From Hymenobacter monticola (lineage in GTDB: Bacteria > Bacteroidota > Bacteroidia > Cytophagales > Hymenobacteraceae), in NCBI RefSeq assembly GCF_022811645.1, contig NZ_CP094534.1, positions 310,001 through 374,000 on the forward strand: a stretch of 64,000 nt of DNA, read 5' to 3'. This document shows positions 16,695 to 25,998 of this stretch, piece after piece (the stretch's first letter is position 1; each line of letters starts with the position of its first letter). The notes beneath the pieces were generated by a model. The model was not told where the DNA came from and searched no databases. It saw only the letters and a list, made by a program, of their open reading frames with translations. Made by a program: the position numbers and the translations under genes.

Positions 16695-18701
16695 ATGTTT
16701 TCGCTCACGCCCAACCGCTCCCTCGTTCTAAAAGCTCTGGCTGACACCTTCATCCCCTCTCTGCCCGACGGCAGCCCGCCCGGCTCCGAAGGCGTGAACC
16801 TGGAGAAGCTTGAGGCCGCTATTAGGGAGCAGCCCGAGGGCGCGCAAAAAGAGTTTGGCCAGTTGCTCGATTTGCTGGAAAAGCCACTGCTGGGCCTCAC
16901 CTGGTTTGGCCCCCTGAAGCCTTTTCGTAAGCTCGATGCCGCGCACCGCGAGCAGCTGCTGCAAAGCTGGGCCGCCAGCAACGTGCCGCAGCTGCGCAAG
17001 GGCTTTCAGGCGCTGCGCAAGCTGTGCACGCTGCTCTACTACGGCGGCAGCATGGCTGAGGTGCCGGCCGCCTGGGACCTGCTGGGCTACCCCGGGCCCG
17101 ACGAAATGCCCGTAGACTCGCCCAAGCCCATTCGCACCCTGAAGCCCACGGAGGCCACTACCTACGAGTGCGACGTGCTGGTGATTGGCAGCGGCGCGGG
17201 CGGCGGCGTGGTAGCCGGCGAGCTGGCCGAGGCGGGCTTCGACGTGCTGGTGCTGGAAAAAGGCCCCTACTGCCACGGCTGCGACTTTACCCAGCGCGAA
17301 GTCGACATGCTGGGCACGCTCTACGACGCCAAGGGCACGCTCTGCACCCAGGACGGCAGCATCGGCATCCTGGCCGGGGCTTGCCTGGGCGGGGGCACCA
17401 CCGTGAACTGGGCCGGCGCTTTCCGCACGCCCGACTACGTGCTGCAGGAATGGGCCCGCGAGCACGCCGCGCCCCATTTCATCACCCCCGAATTCAAGGC
17501 CAGCCTCGACGCCGTGGCCCGCACCATCGGCGTGAACACCAACTACACCCGCCACAACGGCCAGAACCAGGCCCTCTGGAACGGCTCAACCAAGCTGGGC
17601 CAGGAAGTGAAGCTGATTCCGCGCAACGAAAAGGGCCTCACCGATTCGGATGCCCACTTCCGCAGCCTGGGCTACACCACCCTGGGCGATGCCCACGGCA
17701 TCAAGCAGGGCACTCTGAATACCTATTTGCTCACCGCCTTCGAGCACGGCGCCCGCATTCTGGCCGACACTAAAGTAGACCGCGTCACCATCAGCCAGGA
17801 CCGCGCCACCGGCGCGGAGGCCGTGCACACCGCCGCCGACGGCCGGCAAATCCCCATTACCGTGCGGGCGAAGCGCGTGGTGGTGGCCGGCGGCGCCATC
17901 CAGACGCCCGCGCTGCTGCTGCGCTCGGGCCTGAAGCACCCGCACCTGGGCCGCCACCTGCACCTGCACCCCACCGTGGTGGTAGGCGCCCGCTATCCGC
18001 AGGCCATGAACTCCTGGCACGGCCCCAGCATGAGCGTGGTGAACGACACCTACACCCGCCTGCACGACACCAACTTCGGCGCCAAGCTCGAAACGCCCCC
18101 CACCCACCCCGGCCTGCTGAGCATGGTGCTGCCCTGGCGCTCGGGCCGGCAGCACCACGAGCTGCTGCGCGACGCCAGCCACCTGGGCTCCTTCATCGTC
18201 CTCACCCGCGACCGCGACGGCGGCCGCGTAACCATCGACAAAAACGGCGCCCCGCTGATTGACTACGTGCTGTCGGATTTCGACCGGGCCAACATGCTGG
18301 AAGGCGTGCGCGCCGCCGCCGAAATCCACGTGGCGGCCGGGGCCGAGAAGGTGTACCTGCCCCACGGCACGCTGCCCACGCTGGAAGCCCAGGACGGCGT
18401 GCTGCTCAACCCCCAGCTGCTCGACCAGTTGCCGCACCTGAGCTGGAAGCCCAACCAGTTCGGCCTCTACAGCGCCCACCAGATGAGCACCTGCCGCATG
18501 GGCGGCGACGCGGCCACCCACCCGCTCCGAACCACCGGCGAAACCGTGGAAGTACAGGGCCTTTTCGTGGCCGACGGCTCGGCCTTCCCGGCCTGCAGCG
18601 GCGTCAACCCCATGCTCACCATCATGGCCCTGGCTCACTTCACGGCGCAGGGCATCAAGGCCGGCCGGGCGGTAGCAGCGCCGGCGGCAGTGGAAGCCTG
18701 A
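16695..18701 (+). CDS. GMC-family FAD-dependent oxidoreductase
   Basis: A 668-residue flavoprotein. An N-terminal helical segment (1-150) like that of long-chain alcohol oxidases precedes the FAD-binding Rossmann motif VLVIGSGAGGGVVAGELAEA (about 161-180) and the ADP-binding acidic end VLVLEKG. A second GMC stretch is VVVAGGAIQTPALLLRSG (about 396-413). The C-terminal part holds the catalytic region with His (SAHQMSTCRMG and SGVNPMLTIMALA). The likely reaction is oxidation of an alcohol, with long-chain alcohols the best guess from the N-terminal domain. It sits alone between the thioesterase and a membrane protein gene. Confidence 0.85.
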   Translation: MFSLTPNRSLVLKALADTFIPSLPDGSPPGSEGVNLEKLEAAIREQPEGAQKEFGQLLDLLEKPLLGLTWFGPLKPFRKLDAAHREQLLQSWAASNVPQLRKGFQALRKLCTLLYYGGSMAEVPAAWDLLGYPGPDEMPVDSPKPIRTLKPTEATTYECDVLVIGSGAGGGVVAGELAEAGFDVLVLEKGPYCHGCDFTQREVDMLGTLYDAKGTLCTQDGSIGILAGACLGGGTTVNWAGAFRTPDYVLQEWAREHAAPHFITPEFKASLDAVARTIGVNTNYTRHNGQNQALWNGSTKLGQEVKLIPRNEKGLTDSDAHFRSLGYTTLGDAHGIKQGTLNTYLLTAFEHGARILADTKVDRVTISQDRATGAEAVHTAADGRQIPITVRAKRVVVAGGAIQTPALLLRSGLKHPHLGRHLHLHPTVVVGARYPQAMNSWHGPSMSVVNDTYTRLHDTNFGAKLETPPTHPGLLSMVLPWRSGRQHHELLRDASHLGSFIVLTRDRDGGRVTIDKNGAPLIDYVLSDFDRANMLEGVRAAAEIHVAAGAEKVYLPHGTLPTLEAQDGVLLNPQLLDQLPHLSWKPNQFGLYSAHQMSTCRMGGDAATHPLRTTGETVEVQGLFVADGSAFPACSGVNPMLTIMALAHFTAQGIKAGRAVAAPAAVEA

Positions 18702-18718
18702 GGGGCCCCGTCGGGTCC

Positions 18719-18726
18719 TACCTTTG
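18719..18726 (+). promoter_or_regulatory. Bacteroidota-type -7 box (TACCTTTG)
   Basis: Exact match to TAnnTTTG, 20 bases before the ATG of the membrane glycosyltransferase-like gene, implying a very short leader. No clear -33 TTTG. Confidence 0.55.
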
Positions 18727-18746
18727 AAGTCAATTTTAGGCACTTC

Positions 18747-20360
18747 ATGGGGAAGCTTGACGATAGAAGACGGCGGATTGCGGCCGGCCTGTTTTTCGGA
18801 ATTTTGCTGCTGCTCGGCCCGCTGCTGGTGCGCGATTACGGCATGGGCTGGGACGAGCGCGCCGACCGCATGGTGGGCTATATGAGCCTGCGCTATGTGG
18901 CCCAGGTGCTGGCTCCGCAGGTGCTGGCGGCCGGCCACTTCACCAACATTCACGAGCTGGCCACCCACGGCGACGCCGACCACGGCCCCGTATTCCAGAT
19001 GCTGCTGGCGGTGCTGGAAATCGCCTTTTTTCGCCACGACCCGCGCGGCGCCGGCTGGATGCGGCATCTGCTCACCTTTGGCGTGTTTGTGGCCGGCGCG
19101 TGGGCCGTGTACCGGCTGGGCCGGGCGCGCTTCACCAGCTGGCGGTGGGGGCTGGTGGGCGCGGGGCTGCTGGTGCTCTCGCCCCGCATCTTCGCCGAGG
19201 CGTTTTACAACTACAAAGACATTGTGTTCATGAGCCTGTTTGCGCTGGCCGTGCTCACGCTCGGGCGGCTGCTGCACCGGCCCACCGCGCGCGGCGCGCT
19301 GGGGCACGCGCTGGTGTGCGCGCTGGCCACCGACGTGCGCACGATGGGCATTCTGCTGCCGGGCCTCACCGTGGCCTTCGGGGGGCTGGAAATGTGGGCG
19401 CGGCCGGCGCGGCGGGCGGCCCTCACGCGGGCGCTGGGGTGGTACCTGGGGGCACTGGCCCCGCTGGTGGTGCTGTTCTGGCCGTTTTTGTGGGAAGCGC
19501 CGGTGGCGCGGTTCTGGGAGTGCTTCGGCAGCTTCCGGCGCTACCGGCAGACCATGAACGTCTTTTACCTGGGCGAGTTGACCTCCTGCCAGCGGCTGCC
19601 GTGGCACTACCTGCCGGTGTGGCTGCTGGTGACCACGCCGGTAACCCACACGGCGCTGGCCCTAAGCGGCGCCTGGGCGGTGCTGCGTGGGCTGCTGGCC
19701 CGCCCCACGGCCTGGCTGCGCCACACCACCAACCGCCAGGACCTGCTGTTTGGGGCCTGGCTCTTGGGGCCATTGGTGGTAATAGTTGCCATTAAATCAG
19801 TCGTCTACGATGGCTGGCGGCACGTTTATTTCATCTACCCGGCCTTCGTGCTGCTGGCCGTGCGCGGGCTGCGGGCGGGCGTGCAGGCTTGGCAGGCTGC
19901 CCCTGCCGCCTCGGGAGGCCGGCGCCTGGGCTGGCTGGCCGGCGGGCTGCTGGTGTTGGGCGGCGTGCACACGCTTGTGCGCCAGGTGCACGACCACCCC
20001 TACCAATACGGCTACTTCAGCTTTCTGCCCGGGTCGGTGGCGCAGCGCTTGTTCGAGCGCGACTACTGGGGCGTCTCGGGCCGCGACGGCCTGGCCTGGG
20101 TGCTGGCCCACGACCCCGGCGCCACCGTGGCCGTCAGCGATACGCTGTCGCAGCAAATTGCCCTGCGCAATAACTCCTTGCTGCTGCCAGCCGCGCAACG
20201 CGCCCGCCTGCGCTTTGTGCCTCACGCGCAGGCCCGGTATTTTCTGGGCATCTACCGCTGGCATCCCGGGCCCTACGAGCCGCCGTTTGGCACGCCGGTG
20301 CACGACATCCGAGTCAATGGCATGACCATTCTGACCATTTTCCAGCGCGCAGCTAATTAA
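18747..20360 (+). CDS. Multi-spanning membrane protein, glycosyltransferase 39/ArnT-like
   Basis: A 537-residue integral membrane protein with about ten hydrophobic segments spread over residues 10-420 and a soluble C-terminal part. The first loop after transmembrane segment 1 carries GMGWDERAD, the acidic pair at the position where GT-C family enzymes (PMT/ArnT type) hold their catalytic Asp/Glu. Aromatic-rich strings such as YDGWRHVYFIYPAF (about residue 352) are also typical of that family. It would transfer a sugar from a lipid-linked donor on the outer face of the inner membrane; acceptor unknown. Confidence 0.6.
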   Translation: MGKLDDRRRRIAAGLFFGILLLLGPLLVRDYGMGWDERADRMVGYMSLRYVAQVLAPQVLAAGHFTNIHELATHGDADHGPVFQMLLAVLEIAFFRHDPRGAGWMRHLLTFGVFVAGAWAVYRLGRARFTSWRWGLVGAGLLVLSPRIFAEAFYNYKDIVFMSLFALAVLTLGRLLHRPTARGALGHALVCALATDVRTMGILLPGLTVAFGGLEMWARPARRAALTRALGWYLGALAPLVVLFWPFLWEAPVARFWECFGSFRRYRQTMNVFYLGELTSCQRLPWHYLPVWLLVTTPVTHTALALSGAWAVLRGLLARPTAWLRHTTNRQDLLFGAWLLGPLVVIVAIKSVVYDGWRHVYFIYPAFVLLAVRGLRAGVQAWQAAPAASGGRRLGWLAGGLLVLGGVHTLVRQVHDHPYQYGYFSFLPGSVAQRLFERDYWGVSGRDGLAWVLAHDPGATVAVSDTLSQQIALRNNSLLLPAAQRARLRFVPHAQARYFLGIYRWHPGPYEPPFGTPVHDIRVNGMTILTIFQRAAN

Positions 20361-20384
20361 CTCAAAGCTTGTTACTTTAGGCAG

Positions 20385-20810
20385 ATGAAACAGTCATCGT
20401 CGCCCACGTATCTACTGTTGCTGCCGCTGCTGGCGGTACTGCTGTTTGGCAACTGCGGCGGGGGCGGCGTGCGCGGCGTGGTGACAGCCATGACCACGGA
20501 GCGCCACCAACGCTTTCGCGCCATTGTGGCGCAGCAGCAGGCCCGGCGCGCCCAGGCCCGACAGCAGCTGCGCGGCGGCGCCCGGCGCACCCAGCTCCGC
20601 CGCATCGACTCGCTTCGTACGGCCCGCATCGACAGCTTTTTCCGCCCGGCTCCGTCTTCGCGCTACGAAGAATACATCTACCCCGGTGCGCAAACGGCCC
20701 GGGAACGAGCCAAGTACCAGCACCGCCGCCGCAAGATGACGCGCCAGCTGCTCTCCCCCGACAACCGCCCGCTCATTCCGCCCATCCGCTTCAACATTGA
20801 CACGCGCTAA
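20385..20810 (+). CDS. Small Arg-rich lipoprotein, unknown function
   Basis: 141 residues. The N-terminal hydrophobic segment ends in LLFGNC (Cys24), a plausible lipobox, then a strongly basic region (many Arg and Gln, residues 40-85) and a Pro-rich end. No domain recognised. A near-consensus -7 box (TACTTTAG, 20373-20380) lies only four bases before the ATG, so transcription may begin at or within a few bases of the start codon. The gene follows the glycosyltransferase-like gene by 24 bases, so it could alternatively be read through from there. Confidence 0.6.
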   Translation: MKQSSSPTYLLLLPLLAVLLFGNCGGGGVRGVVTAMTTERHQRFRAIVAQQQARRAQARQQLRGGARRTQLRRIDSLRTARIDSFFRPAPSSRYEEYIYPGAQTARERAKYQHRRRKMTRQLLSPDNRPLIPPIRFNIDTR

Positions 20811-20873
20811 GCCGGCTGCCCTGGCCATGCCGCCGCTTTTTGCGTACTGTGGAAATATTGCCGTTTCCCAATT

Positions 20874-21287
20874 ATGCGCGCTTCCCGTTTTTCCCTGCTG
20901 CTGTCCCTGAGCCTGACCGCCGCTAGCTGCTCCCTTTTCCACCGCGACAAGCCGGCCCCGGTGGTCGAAACCGTGCGCACCGCCGACTCGCCCGCGCCGC
21001 CCACTGCCGCCCGCGACCTGGCCGACGTGATGGGCTCCGAACTCAAGCTCACCCCCGACCAAACCGGCCGCGTCCGCACCATCCTCAACGGCACGCTCAG
21101 CGAATCGAATGCTGCCAAGGGAAAATACGCGCCCAAGTCGCCTCAGCTGCTGGCCGAGCTCAAACGCATCAACACCAAGTCTCAGCGCGAGCTGAGCGCC
21201 GTGGTGGGCCCCACTAAATTCAAGCAGCTCCAAACCAAAGCCACTCAGCAAAAAATAGCTACGGAGATGCAGCAGCGGCAGAAGTAG
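20874..21287 (+). CDS. Small lipoprotein, unknown function
   Basis: 137 residues with a signal peptide ending in TAASC (Cys19), a Pro/Thr linker, and a helical body (residues 45-137) rich in Lys and Gln with the pattern LKLTPDQTGRVRTILNGTL. The helical body resembles small periplasmic Spy/LTXXQ-like proteins in length and in its TPDQ motif, but that is only a suggestion. It is 63 bases downstream of the previous lipoprotein gene, in the same direction. Confidence 0.6.
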   Translation: MRASRFSLLLSLSLTAASCSLFHRDKPAPVVETVRTADSPAPPTAARDLADVMGSELKLTPDQTGRVRTILNGTLSESNAAKGKYAPKSPQLLAELKRINTKSQRELSAVVGPTKFKQLQTKATQQKIATEMQQRQK

Positions 21288-21340
21288 CAGGCGGCTAGCG
21301 CGGTGCCACATCCAATTTCATCGTCAGTTGCAACCAGCCC

Positions 21341-22027
21341 CTAGTGCCGCCGCTGATACGTTTCTTGCGTTTCCCACAGCCCGGCGTAGCGGCCCACTTG
21401 GCGCGCTTGCTCCCGCGATGCGGGGGTAAGCCAAATGGAAGTCAGCGCCCCCTTTTCGCGGTGGTAACGCACGGTGCCAGGAGCCAGGACTTGTAAGCGC
21501 AGAGTGTCGGTGCCAAGGGTTTGCCAGTTGAGTCCCAGGCCGTCAATTTCCAGTCGCTCCACTTTCCACTTGTCTTTTAGGTCAGTGGGACTGTTGAGAT
21601 AATACCGTCCCTGGAAGCGACGCAGCTTACCGGCTTCGGTACCCGCGAGGGTGAAGATGGTGTCCGTCCACAGCCAGCTGTCGCGCACCGAGTCGCGGCC
21701 CACCAGGTGCACGTAGTGCAGACGCCCTTCCTGCTCGTAGGTTGTGTCGGCACGCAAATGGTAGCGCAGCGCCGAATCGGCCTGCCGCCGGGTGCTCATC
21801 ACCCGCTGCAACTCTTGCCGCCACACCGCCGTGCGGCCAATGCACAGCGACTTACCCACATCGGCGGCCGTGTACACGCCGCGGTGCCGGGCCGGAAAAA
21901 CCGCCATATCCGCCGCCTGCGCCGGAAATGGCTGAACAAAGCGCACTTCCGGGCCGTCGTCGCAGGCGGCCAGCAGCAGGCCGGCGGTCCCCAGGCCCCA
22001 GCTACGCAATCGTTGTGAAGTCATCAT
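21341..22027 (-). CDS. Lipoprotein, unknown function
   Basis: 228 residues, N-terminal signal with lipobox LLLAAC (Cys22). The rest looks like a beta-rich globular domain; no family recognised. It converges with the 20874-21287 gene and lies just after the aldehyde dehydrogenase gene in the same direction, 51 bases from that gene's end. The antisense frame is open but Arg/Gly-rich and is a shadow. Confidence 0.6.
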   Translation of the reverse strand: MMTSQRLRSWGLGTAGLLLAACDDGPEVRFVQPFPAQAADMAVFPARHRGVYTAADVGKSLCIGRTAVWRQELQRVMSTRRQADSALRYHLRADTTYEQEGRLHYVHLVGRDSVRDSWLWTDTIFTLAGTEAGKLRRFQGRYYLNSPTDLKDKWKVERLEIDGLGLNWQTLGTDTLRLQVLAPGTVRYHREKGALTSIWLTPASREQARQVGRYAGLWETQETYQRRH

Positions 22028-22078
22028 GGCTGTTCATGCGGCTTCATCCCAAAAAGTAACCTTGCGCAGGCCGCGCGG

Positions 22079-23545
22079 CTACAAGTACTTCACCAGCAAC
22101 CCAATCAGCCGCTGCACCTTGCCAGTGTAGGGCGGGTACATGGCCTTGATGCCGGTGAAGCCCACGCGCTGCCGCAGCACGCCCTTCTCGTTGCTGAAAG
22201 CCAGGAAGCCCGAATGCCCGTGTGCCTTGCCGAGGCCTGAGTTGCCCACGCCGCCGGTAGGCAGCTCGGGGTGGGCAAAATGCAGCACGGTTTCGTTGAT
22301 ACCCGCGCCGCCAGCCGACACATTTTCGAGCAGGTAGCGGCGGTTTTCGGTGCTGGTGCTGAACACGTACTGCGCTAGCGGCTTGAGGCGGGCGTTGATG
22401 TAGGCTGTGGTTTCGGGCAGGGCTTTAAAAGTCAGCACGGGCAGCAGCGGGCCAAAAATCTCCTCTTCCAGCACGCGGGCGCCGGCCGGCACGTTGGTGA
22501 GCAGGGTGGGCTCGATGTAGTTCTGCAGGGCGTCGACGGTGCCGCCGGCAGCCACGGTGGCGCCGCGGGCCTGGGCGTCTTCGAGCAGACCGGCGAGGCG
22601 GGCAAAGTGGTGCTGGTTCACGATGCGGGCCAACGATTCGGAGCGCTCGATGCCCGCGCCGCCGGGGTTGTAGGCCCGCTGGATGGCGGTGGTGAGCTCC
22701 TGCAGCAAGGCCGGCTGCACGCTTTCCTGCACCAGCAGGTAGTCGGGCGCCACGCAGGTCTGGCCGTTGTTGAGGAATTTGCCCCACACGATTTTCTCGG
22801 CGGCGTCGCGCAGGTCGGCGGTTTCGTCCACCACGGCGGGGTTCTTGCCGCCCAGCTCCAGCGTGAGGCCACAGAGGTGTTCAGCGGCGGCGCGCATCAC
22901 AATCTTGCCCACCTCGGGGCTGCCGGTGAAGAAAATATGGTCCCAGGGCAGCTTCAGCAGCTCGGTGGCCACCTCCTTGTCGCCTTGCAGCAGCAGCACC
23001 TCGTCGGGCTGAAACAGGTCCTGCACCAGCTTTTGCAGCAGCGCCGAGGTGGCCGGCGTCTGCTCGGCCGGCTTAATGACCACGGCGTTGCCGGCCGCAA
23101 TGGCCGAAATCAGCGGACCCACGGCCAGGTAAAACGGGTAGTTCCAGGGCGAGATGATGAGCACCACGCCCTTGGGCTCCACCTGCACCCAGGCGCGAGT
23201 GCCCAGCAGGGCCATGCTGGTGCCTACCGGCCGCGGCGCCATCCACTTTTTCAGGTGGCGGCTGGTGTGCTTGAGCTCCACCAGCGAGGTCCAGATTTCG
23301 GTGAGGTCCGTCTCGGCGGCGGGCTTGCGGAAGTCAGCCAAGAGGGCCTCATGAATGGCGGCCCGGTGCGCGTGCAGCCAGTCGCTGAGCTTTTGCAGGC
23401 GGGCCCGGCGGGCGGCCACGCCTTCCTGGCGCAGGGCCGGCGTGCGCTGGCGCAGGGCTTCGAAGGCGGCTCCGTAGCGGTTGGCGGCAATGGCCGTGGC
23501 GGGCGAAGCAAGGCTTTCCAGGGGCGCAGCAGCAGTTTCGGGCAT
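22079..23545 (-). CDS. NAD(P)-dependent aldehyde dehydrogenase
   Basis: 488 residues, full length for the family. Visible signatures: the coenzyme stretch ISPWNYPF (131-138), the general base Glu230 in LTLELGGKNP (227-236), and the nucleophile Cys264 in NNGQTC (259-264). The sequence resembles the fatty-aldehyde/ALDH3-like group (short N-terminus, membrane-proximal hydrophobic C-terminus). It oxidises an aldehyde to the acid in the cytoplasm; natural substrate unknown. Nearby GMC alcohol oxidase and thioesterase genes would make a fatty alcohol/aldehyde route plausible, but they are not in one operon. Confidence 0.9.
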   Translation of the reverse strand: MPETAAAPLESLASPATAIAANRYGAAFEALRQRTPALRQEGVAARRARLQKLSDWLHAHRAAIHEALLADFRKPAAETDLTEIWTSLVELKHTSRHLKKWMAPRPVGTSMALLGTRAWVQVEPKGVVLIISPWNYPFYLAVGPLISAIAAGNAVVIKPAEQTPATSALLQKLVQDLFQPDEVLLLQGDKEVATELLKLPWDHIFFTGSPEVGKIVMRAAAEHLCGLTLELGGKNPAVVDETADLRDAAEKIVWGKFLNNGQTCVAPDYLLVQESVQPALLQELTTAIQRAYNPGGAGIERSESLARIVNQHHFARLAGLLEDAQARGATVAAGGTVDALQNYIEPTLLTNVPAGARVLEEEIFGPLLPVLTFKALPETTAYINARLKPLAQYVFSTSTENRRYLLENVSAGGAGINETVLHFAHPELPTGGVGNSGLGKAHGHSGFLAFSNEKGVLRQRVGFTGIKAMYPPYTGKVQRLIGLLVKYL

Positions 23546-23699
23546 GAGTATATTGGGATGACGAAGGCAGATAATACGACTTGCCGGCGGCCCGGGGTTG
23601 GGCTTGCAGAAAGATACGCGGCTAACCTAAAATATTTAATGCCGCCATCCGTCAGCGCTAGCCGGTGCCGCGGCGGTTAGCCCAACGTGACGCCGGTGT

Positions 23700-23707
23700 T
23701 ACCTTTG
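23700..23707 (+). promoter_or_regulatory. Bacteroidota-type -7 box (TACCTTTG)
   Basis: Exact TAnnTTTG match 107 bases upstream of the PAP2 gene start. No clear -33 element. Confidence 0.5.
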
Positions 23708-23813
23708 TGGTTCGTTATGCGAGCCGCGGCTTGCCCGTTTTCCCATCTGGTTCCCCCTCGCCCACCCCCTGCCGCGAGGCCGCACCGCCGATATCCGCTA
23801 TTTCTCCTCGTTC

Positions 23814-25010
23814 GTGAATTCTTATTACCCTCGCCGCGCCCTGCGGCTGTTTGTTGCGCTGTCTTTCAGTTTGGGTTTTGCCACCCGCAGCGCTGCCCAC
23901 GCTGCCCCGGTTCCCTCCGATTCTACCGGCTTCGCCGCCGATTCGATAGCTGCCCCTCCGCCCCCCGCCGACACCACCAAAGCCCAATCTGCCGCGGCCA
24001 AAGCCGCCCCTGCCGACTCGCTGGTGCGCATTCACCCGCGCGGCGCCGACGGCCGCATCAGCGACTACACCGTGGCGCCGGGCGTGACCTGGCACTACGA
24101 AAAAACCAAGCCGTTCCGCTGGCTTTTCCACATTCCGCGCGACCTGGGCCAGGCGCCGGGCTACATGTTCCGCAAGGAAAACAAGGAGACGTTCATTGGC
24201 CTGGCCACCGCTTCGGTGGCGCTGTGGGTGGCCGACCAAGCCATCATCGAGTGGAGCCAGGACTTCGGCAAGTTCGTGGGGCTGAAAGCCGCCAGCACCC
24301 AGAAAACGCTGGTGTACATCCCCTTCCGCGTGGGCTCGGCCAACCTGCCGTTCGAGTTCAACGTGCCCGACAACCTCAACAGCACGTTCTATTTTCTTGG
24401 CGACGGCTGGACGCACCTCACCGTGGCCAGCAGCTTCTGGGTATACGGCGGCATTAAGAAGGACAACCGCGCCCTGCAAACCTCCAGCCAGCTCGGCGAG
24501 GCCATTCTCAGCACCGGCCTGGTCATCCAAACGCTCAAGCGCCTCACCGGCCGCCAGAGCCCCTACGTGGCCACCAAAGACCGCGGCGAGTGGCACCTGT
24601 TCCCGTCCTACAGCCGCTACCAGAGCTTCGTGCCCAACTACGACGCCTTTCCCACCGGCCACCTGGCCACGGCCATGGCCACCGTCACGGTCATCGCCGA
24701 CAACTACCCCGAATACCGCTTCATTCGCCCCGTGGGCTACTCGCTGATGGGCTTGCTGGGCTACTCCATGCTCAACAACGGCGTGCACTGGGCCTCCGAC
24801 TATCCCGTGGGCATCGCCATCGGCTACGCCTTCGCCAAAATAGCCGTGCGCAACGGCCGCACCCGCGTGGAGGCCACCCCCAACGGGCCGGCCGCCCACG
24901 GCACCGGCCTGGTGCCGCCGCGCAAGCCGCGCCCCTGGTACCGGCAGGGCCAGTTCTCGCCCTACACCTACGGCCCCTTTACCGGGGCGTCGTGGTCGCT
25001 GCGCTGGTAG
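23814..25010 (+). CDS. PAP2-superfamily phosphatase, exported
   Basis: 398 residues from a GTG start, chosen because it gives a proper signal peptide (1-30). The three PAP2 motifs are in order: KRLTGRQSP (242-250), PTGH (280-283) and GVHWASD (323-329), giving the Lys/Arg, His and Arg/His-Asp phosphate site, although the third motif has HWASD in place of the usual R-x5-H-x3-D. A Pro/Ala-rich linker (45-70) precedes the domain. The enzyme probably removes phosphate from a lipid pyrophosphate or phosphatidic acid on the outer side of the membrane. Confidence 0.78.
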   Translation: MNSYYPRRALRLFVALSFSLGFATRSAAHAAPVPSDSTGFAADSIAAPPPPADTTKAQSAAAKAAPADSLVRIHPRGADGRISDYTVAPGVTWHYEKTKPFRWLFHIPRDLGQAPGYMFRKENKETFIGLATASVALWVADQAIIEWSQDFGKFVGLKAASTQKTLVYIPFRVGSANLPFEFNVPDNLNSTFYFLGDGWTHLTVASSFWVYGGIKKDNRALQTSSQLGEAILSTGLVIQTLKRLTGRQSPYVATKDRGEWHLFPSYSRYQSFVPNYDAFPTGHLATAMATVTVIADNYPEYRFIRPVGYSLMGLLGYSMLNNGVHWASDYPVGIAIGYAFAKIAVRNGRTRVEATPNGPAAHGTGLVPPRKPRPWYRQGQFSPYTYGPFTGASWSLRW

Positions 25011-25021
25011 ATTAACATGAC

Positions 25022-25059
25022 AAAAAAAGCCCGTTCCTGATGCAGGAACGAGCTTTTTA
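25022..25059 (+). terminator. Rho-independent terminator
   Basis: AAAAAGCCCGTTCCTG pairs with CAGGAACGAGCTTTTT (3-base loop, one mismatch), 12 bases after the PAP2 stop. Confidence 0.85.
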
Positions 25060-25075
25060 TATAGTGTATTGAAAC

Positions 25076-25112
25076 AGCATGCCGAGCTTAGCCGAGGCAT
25101 GACGGTCTGTTT
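25076..25112. repeat. Single degraded arm of inverted repeat family B
   Basis: CAGCATGCCGAGCTTAGCCG and following bases match the family B arm (TCATGCCGAGCGCAGCCGAGG) with substitutions, but the second arm is missing. Confidence 0.5.
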
Positions 25113-25127
25113 CGACCTTGTCAGGGC

Positions 25128-25811
25128 TTATTTAAACAGGCCTTTTTTCACGGTGCGGTTGCCGTCTTCGTCAATCTTGATTTTCGTGCCATCGGCGCGT
25201 TTGATTTTCACCGAGCCGTCGTCGTCGCGCTTCACCTTGGCGCCGTTCATGTACTTGGTTTTGCTGTCGCCGTCGTTTTCGCGCTCCAGCTTCTTCACGC
25301 CCGAGCCCTGGCCCACGCTGCCGCCGGTGCGGCGGGCAGTTGTGGTCGTGGTCGTTACCACCACGGGGGTTATCGAATAAGGGCCGTCGCCGTAGTTGGC
25401 GCGGTTCGAGGAGTATGTGTTGTAGTAGCCATCGTTGTTGAGGTCGGTCCGGATTTGCGCATCGGCGTCGTCGTTGGCCTGGCGAATGGCGGCGTAGCGG
25501 CCGGTGGTGTCGGCGGTGTACTGCGTTTCGAGCTCGTTGATGCGGCGGCCGCGGTTGTAGTAGGTGCGCTCGATGCGGGTGGTCAGGGCCGGGTCGCTCA
25601 GCTTGAGGTCCTCAGCCACGCGGGCGGCCATGCGGCGGGCGTCGTCGTGCAGCGCCACGGTATCCACGGTGGTGGTGGTCGTGGTGGTTGTGGCGGGCGC
25701 AGTGGTGGTTTCGGGCGTGGTCGTGGTGGTGGTTTCCACCTTTTTATCCTGTTGGCAGGCGGCGGTGGCCAGCGAGGCGGCGGCCAGCAGGCCGAGCAGT
25801 TTCGTATTCAT
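25128..25811 (-). CDS. Thr-rich lipoprotein, unknown function
   Basis: 227 residues with lipobox TAAC (Cys19). Two poly-Thr tracts (around 27-48 and 152-158) are separated by a helical domain; the C-terminal third is a run of short, polar repeats with Lys/Asp/Gly (KVKRDDDGSVKIKRADGTKI), which may form a beta-strand repeat. No enzyme motif. The poly-Thr tracts are encoded by mixed ACC/ACG/ACT codons, so they are not a simple slippage tract. It is probably surface-anchored. Confidence 0.65.
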   Translation of the reverse strand: MNTKLLGLLAAASLATAACQQDKKVETTTTTTPETTTAPATTTTTTTTVDTVALHDDARRMAARVAEDLKLSDPALTTRIERTYYNRGRRINELETQYTADTTGRYAAIRQANDDADAQIRTDLNNDGYYNTYSSNRANYGDGPYSITPVVVTTTTTTARRTGGSVGQGSGVKKLERENDGDSKTKYMNGAKVKRDDDGSVKIKRADGTKIKIDEDGNRTVKKGLFK

Positions 25812-25901
25812 GGTAAGCGGTTAAGTAATTAGAAACGGCGATGTAGCCATTTTAAAGAGGCTGATACGGTGGCGCTTGCAGTGGGGTTATTGCCATATGG
25901 C

Positions 25902-25979
25902 CCGAGTACCCCGAAGCTCCTGCTTCGGCCCGCGTTGGCGTCGTTCACCGGGCCGAAGCAGGAGCTTCGGGGTACTCGG
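25902..25979. repeat. Long perfect inverted repeat, family C
   Basis: Perfect 30-bp arms (25902-25931 and 25950-25979) built on CCGAGTACCCCGAAGCTCC, 18-base loop. Sits between the lipoprotein and the SDR gene. Confidence 0.85.
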
Positions 25980-25998
25980 CCTTGCGGTGCACCCAGCC

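Noticed and set aside
17586..19649. Very long antisense frame across the GMC oxidoreductase and glycosyltransferase-like genes
   Set aside because: It spans two genes on the other strand with clear motifs, and its translation is Gln/Arg/His/Pro-rich without domains; a codon-bias artefact.
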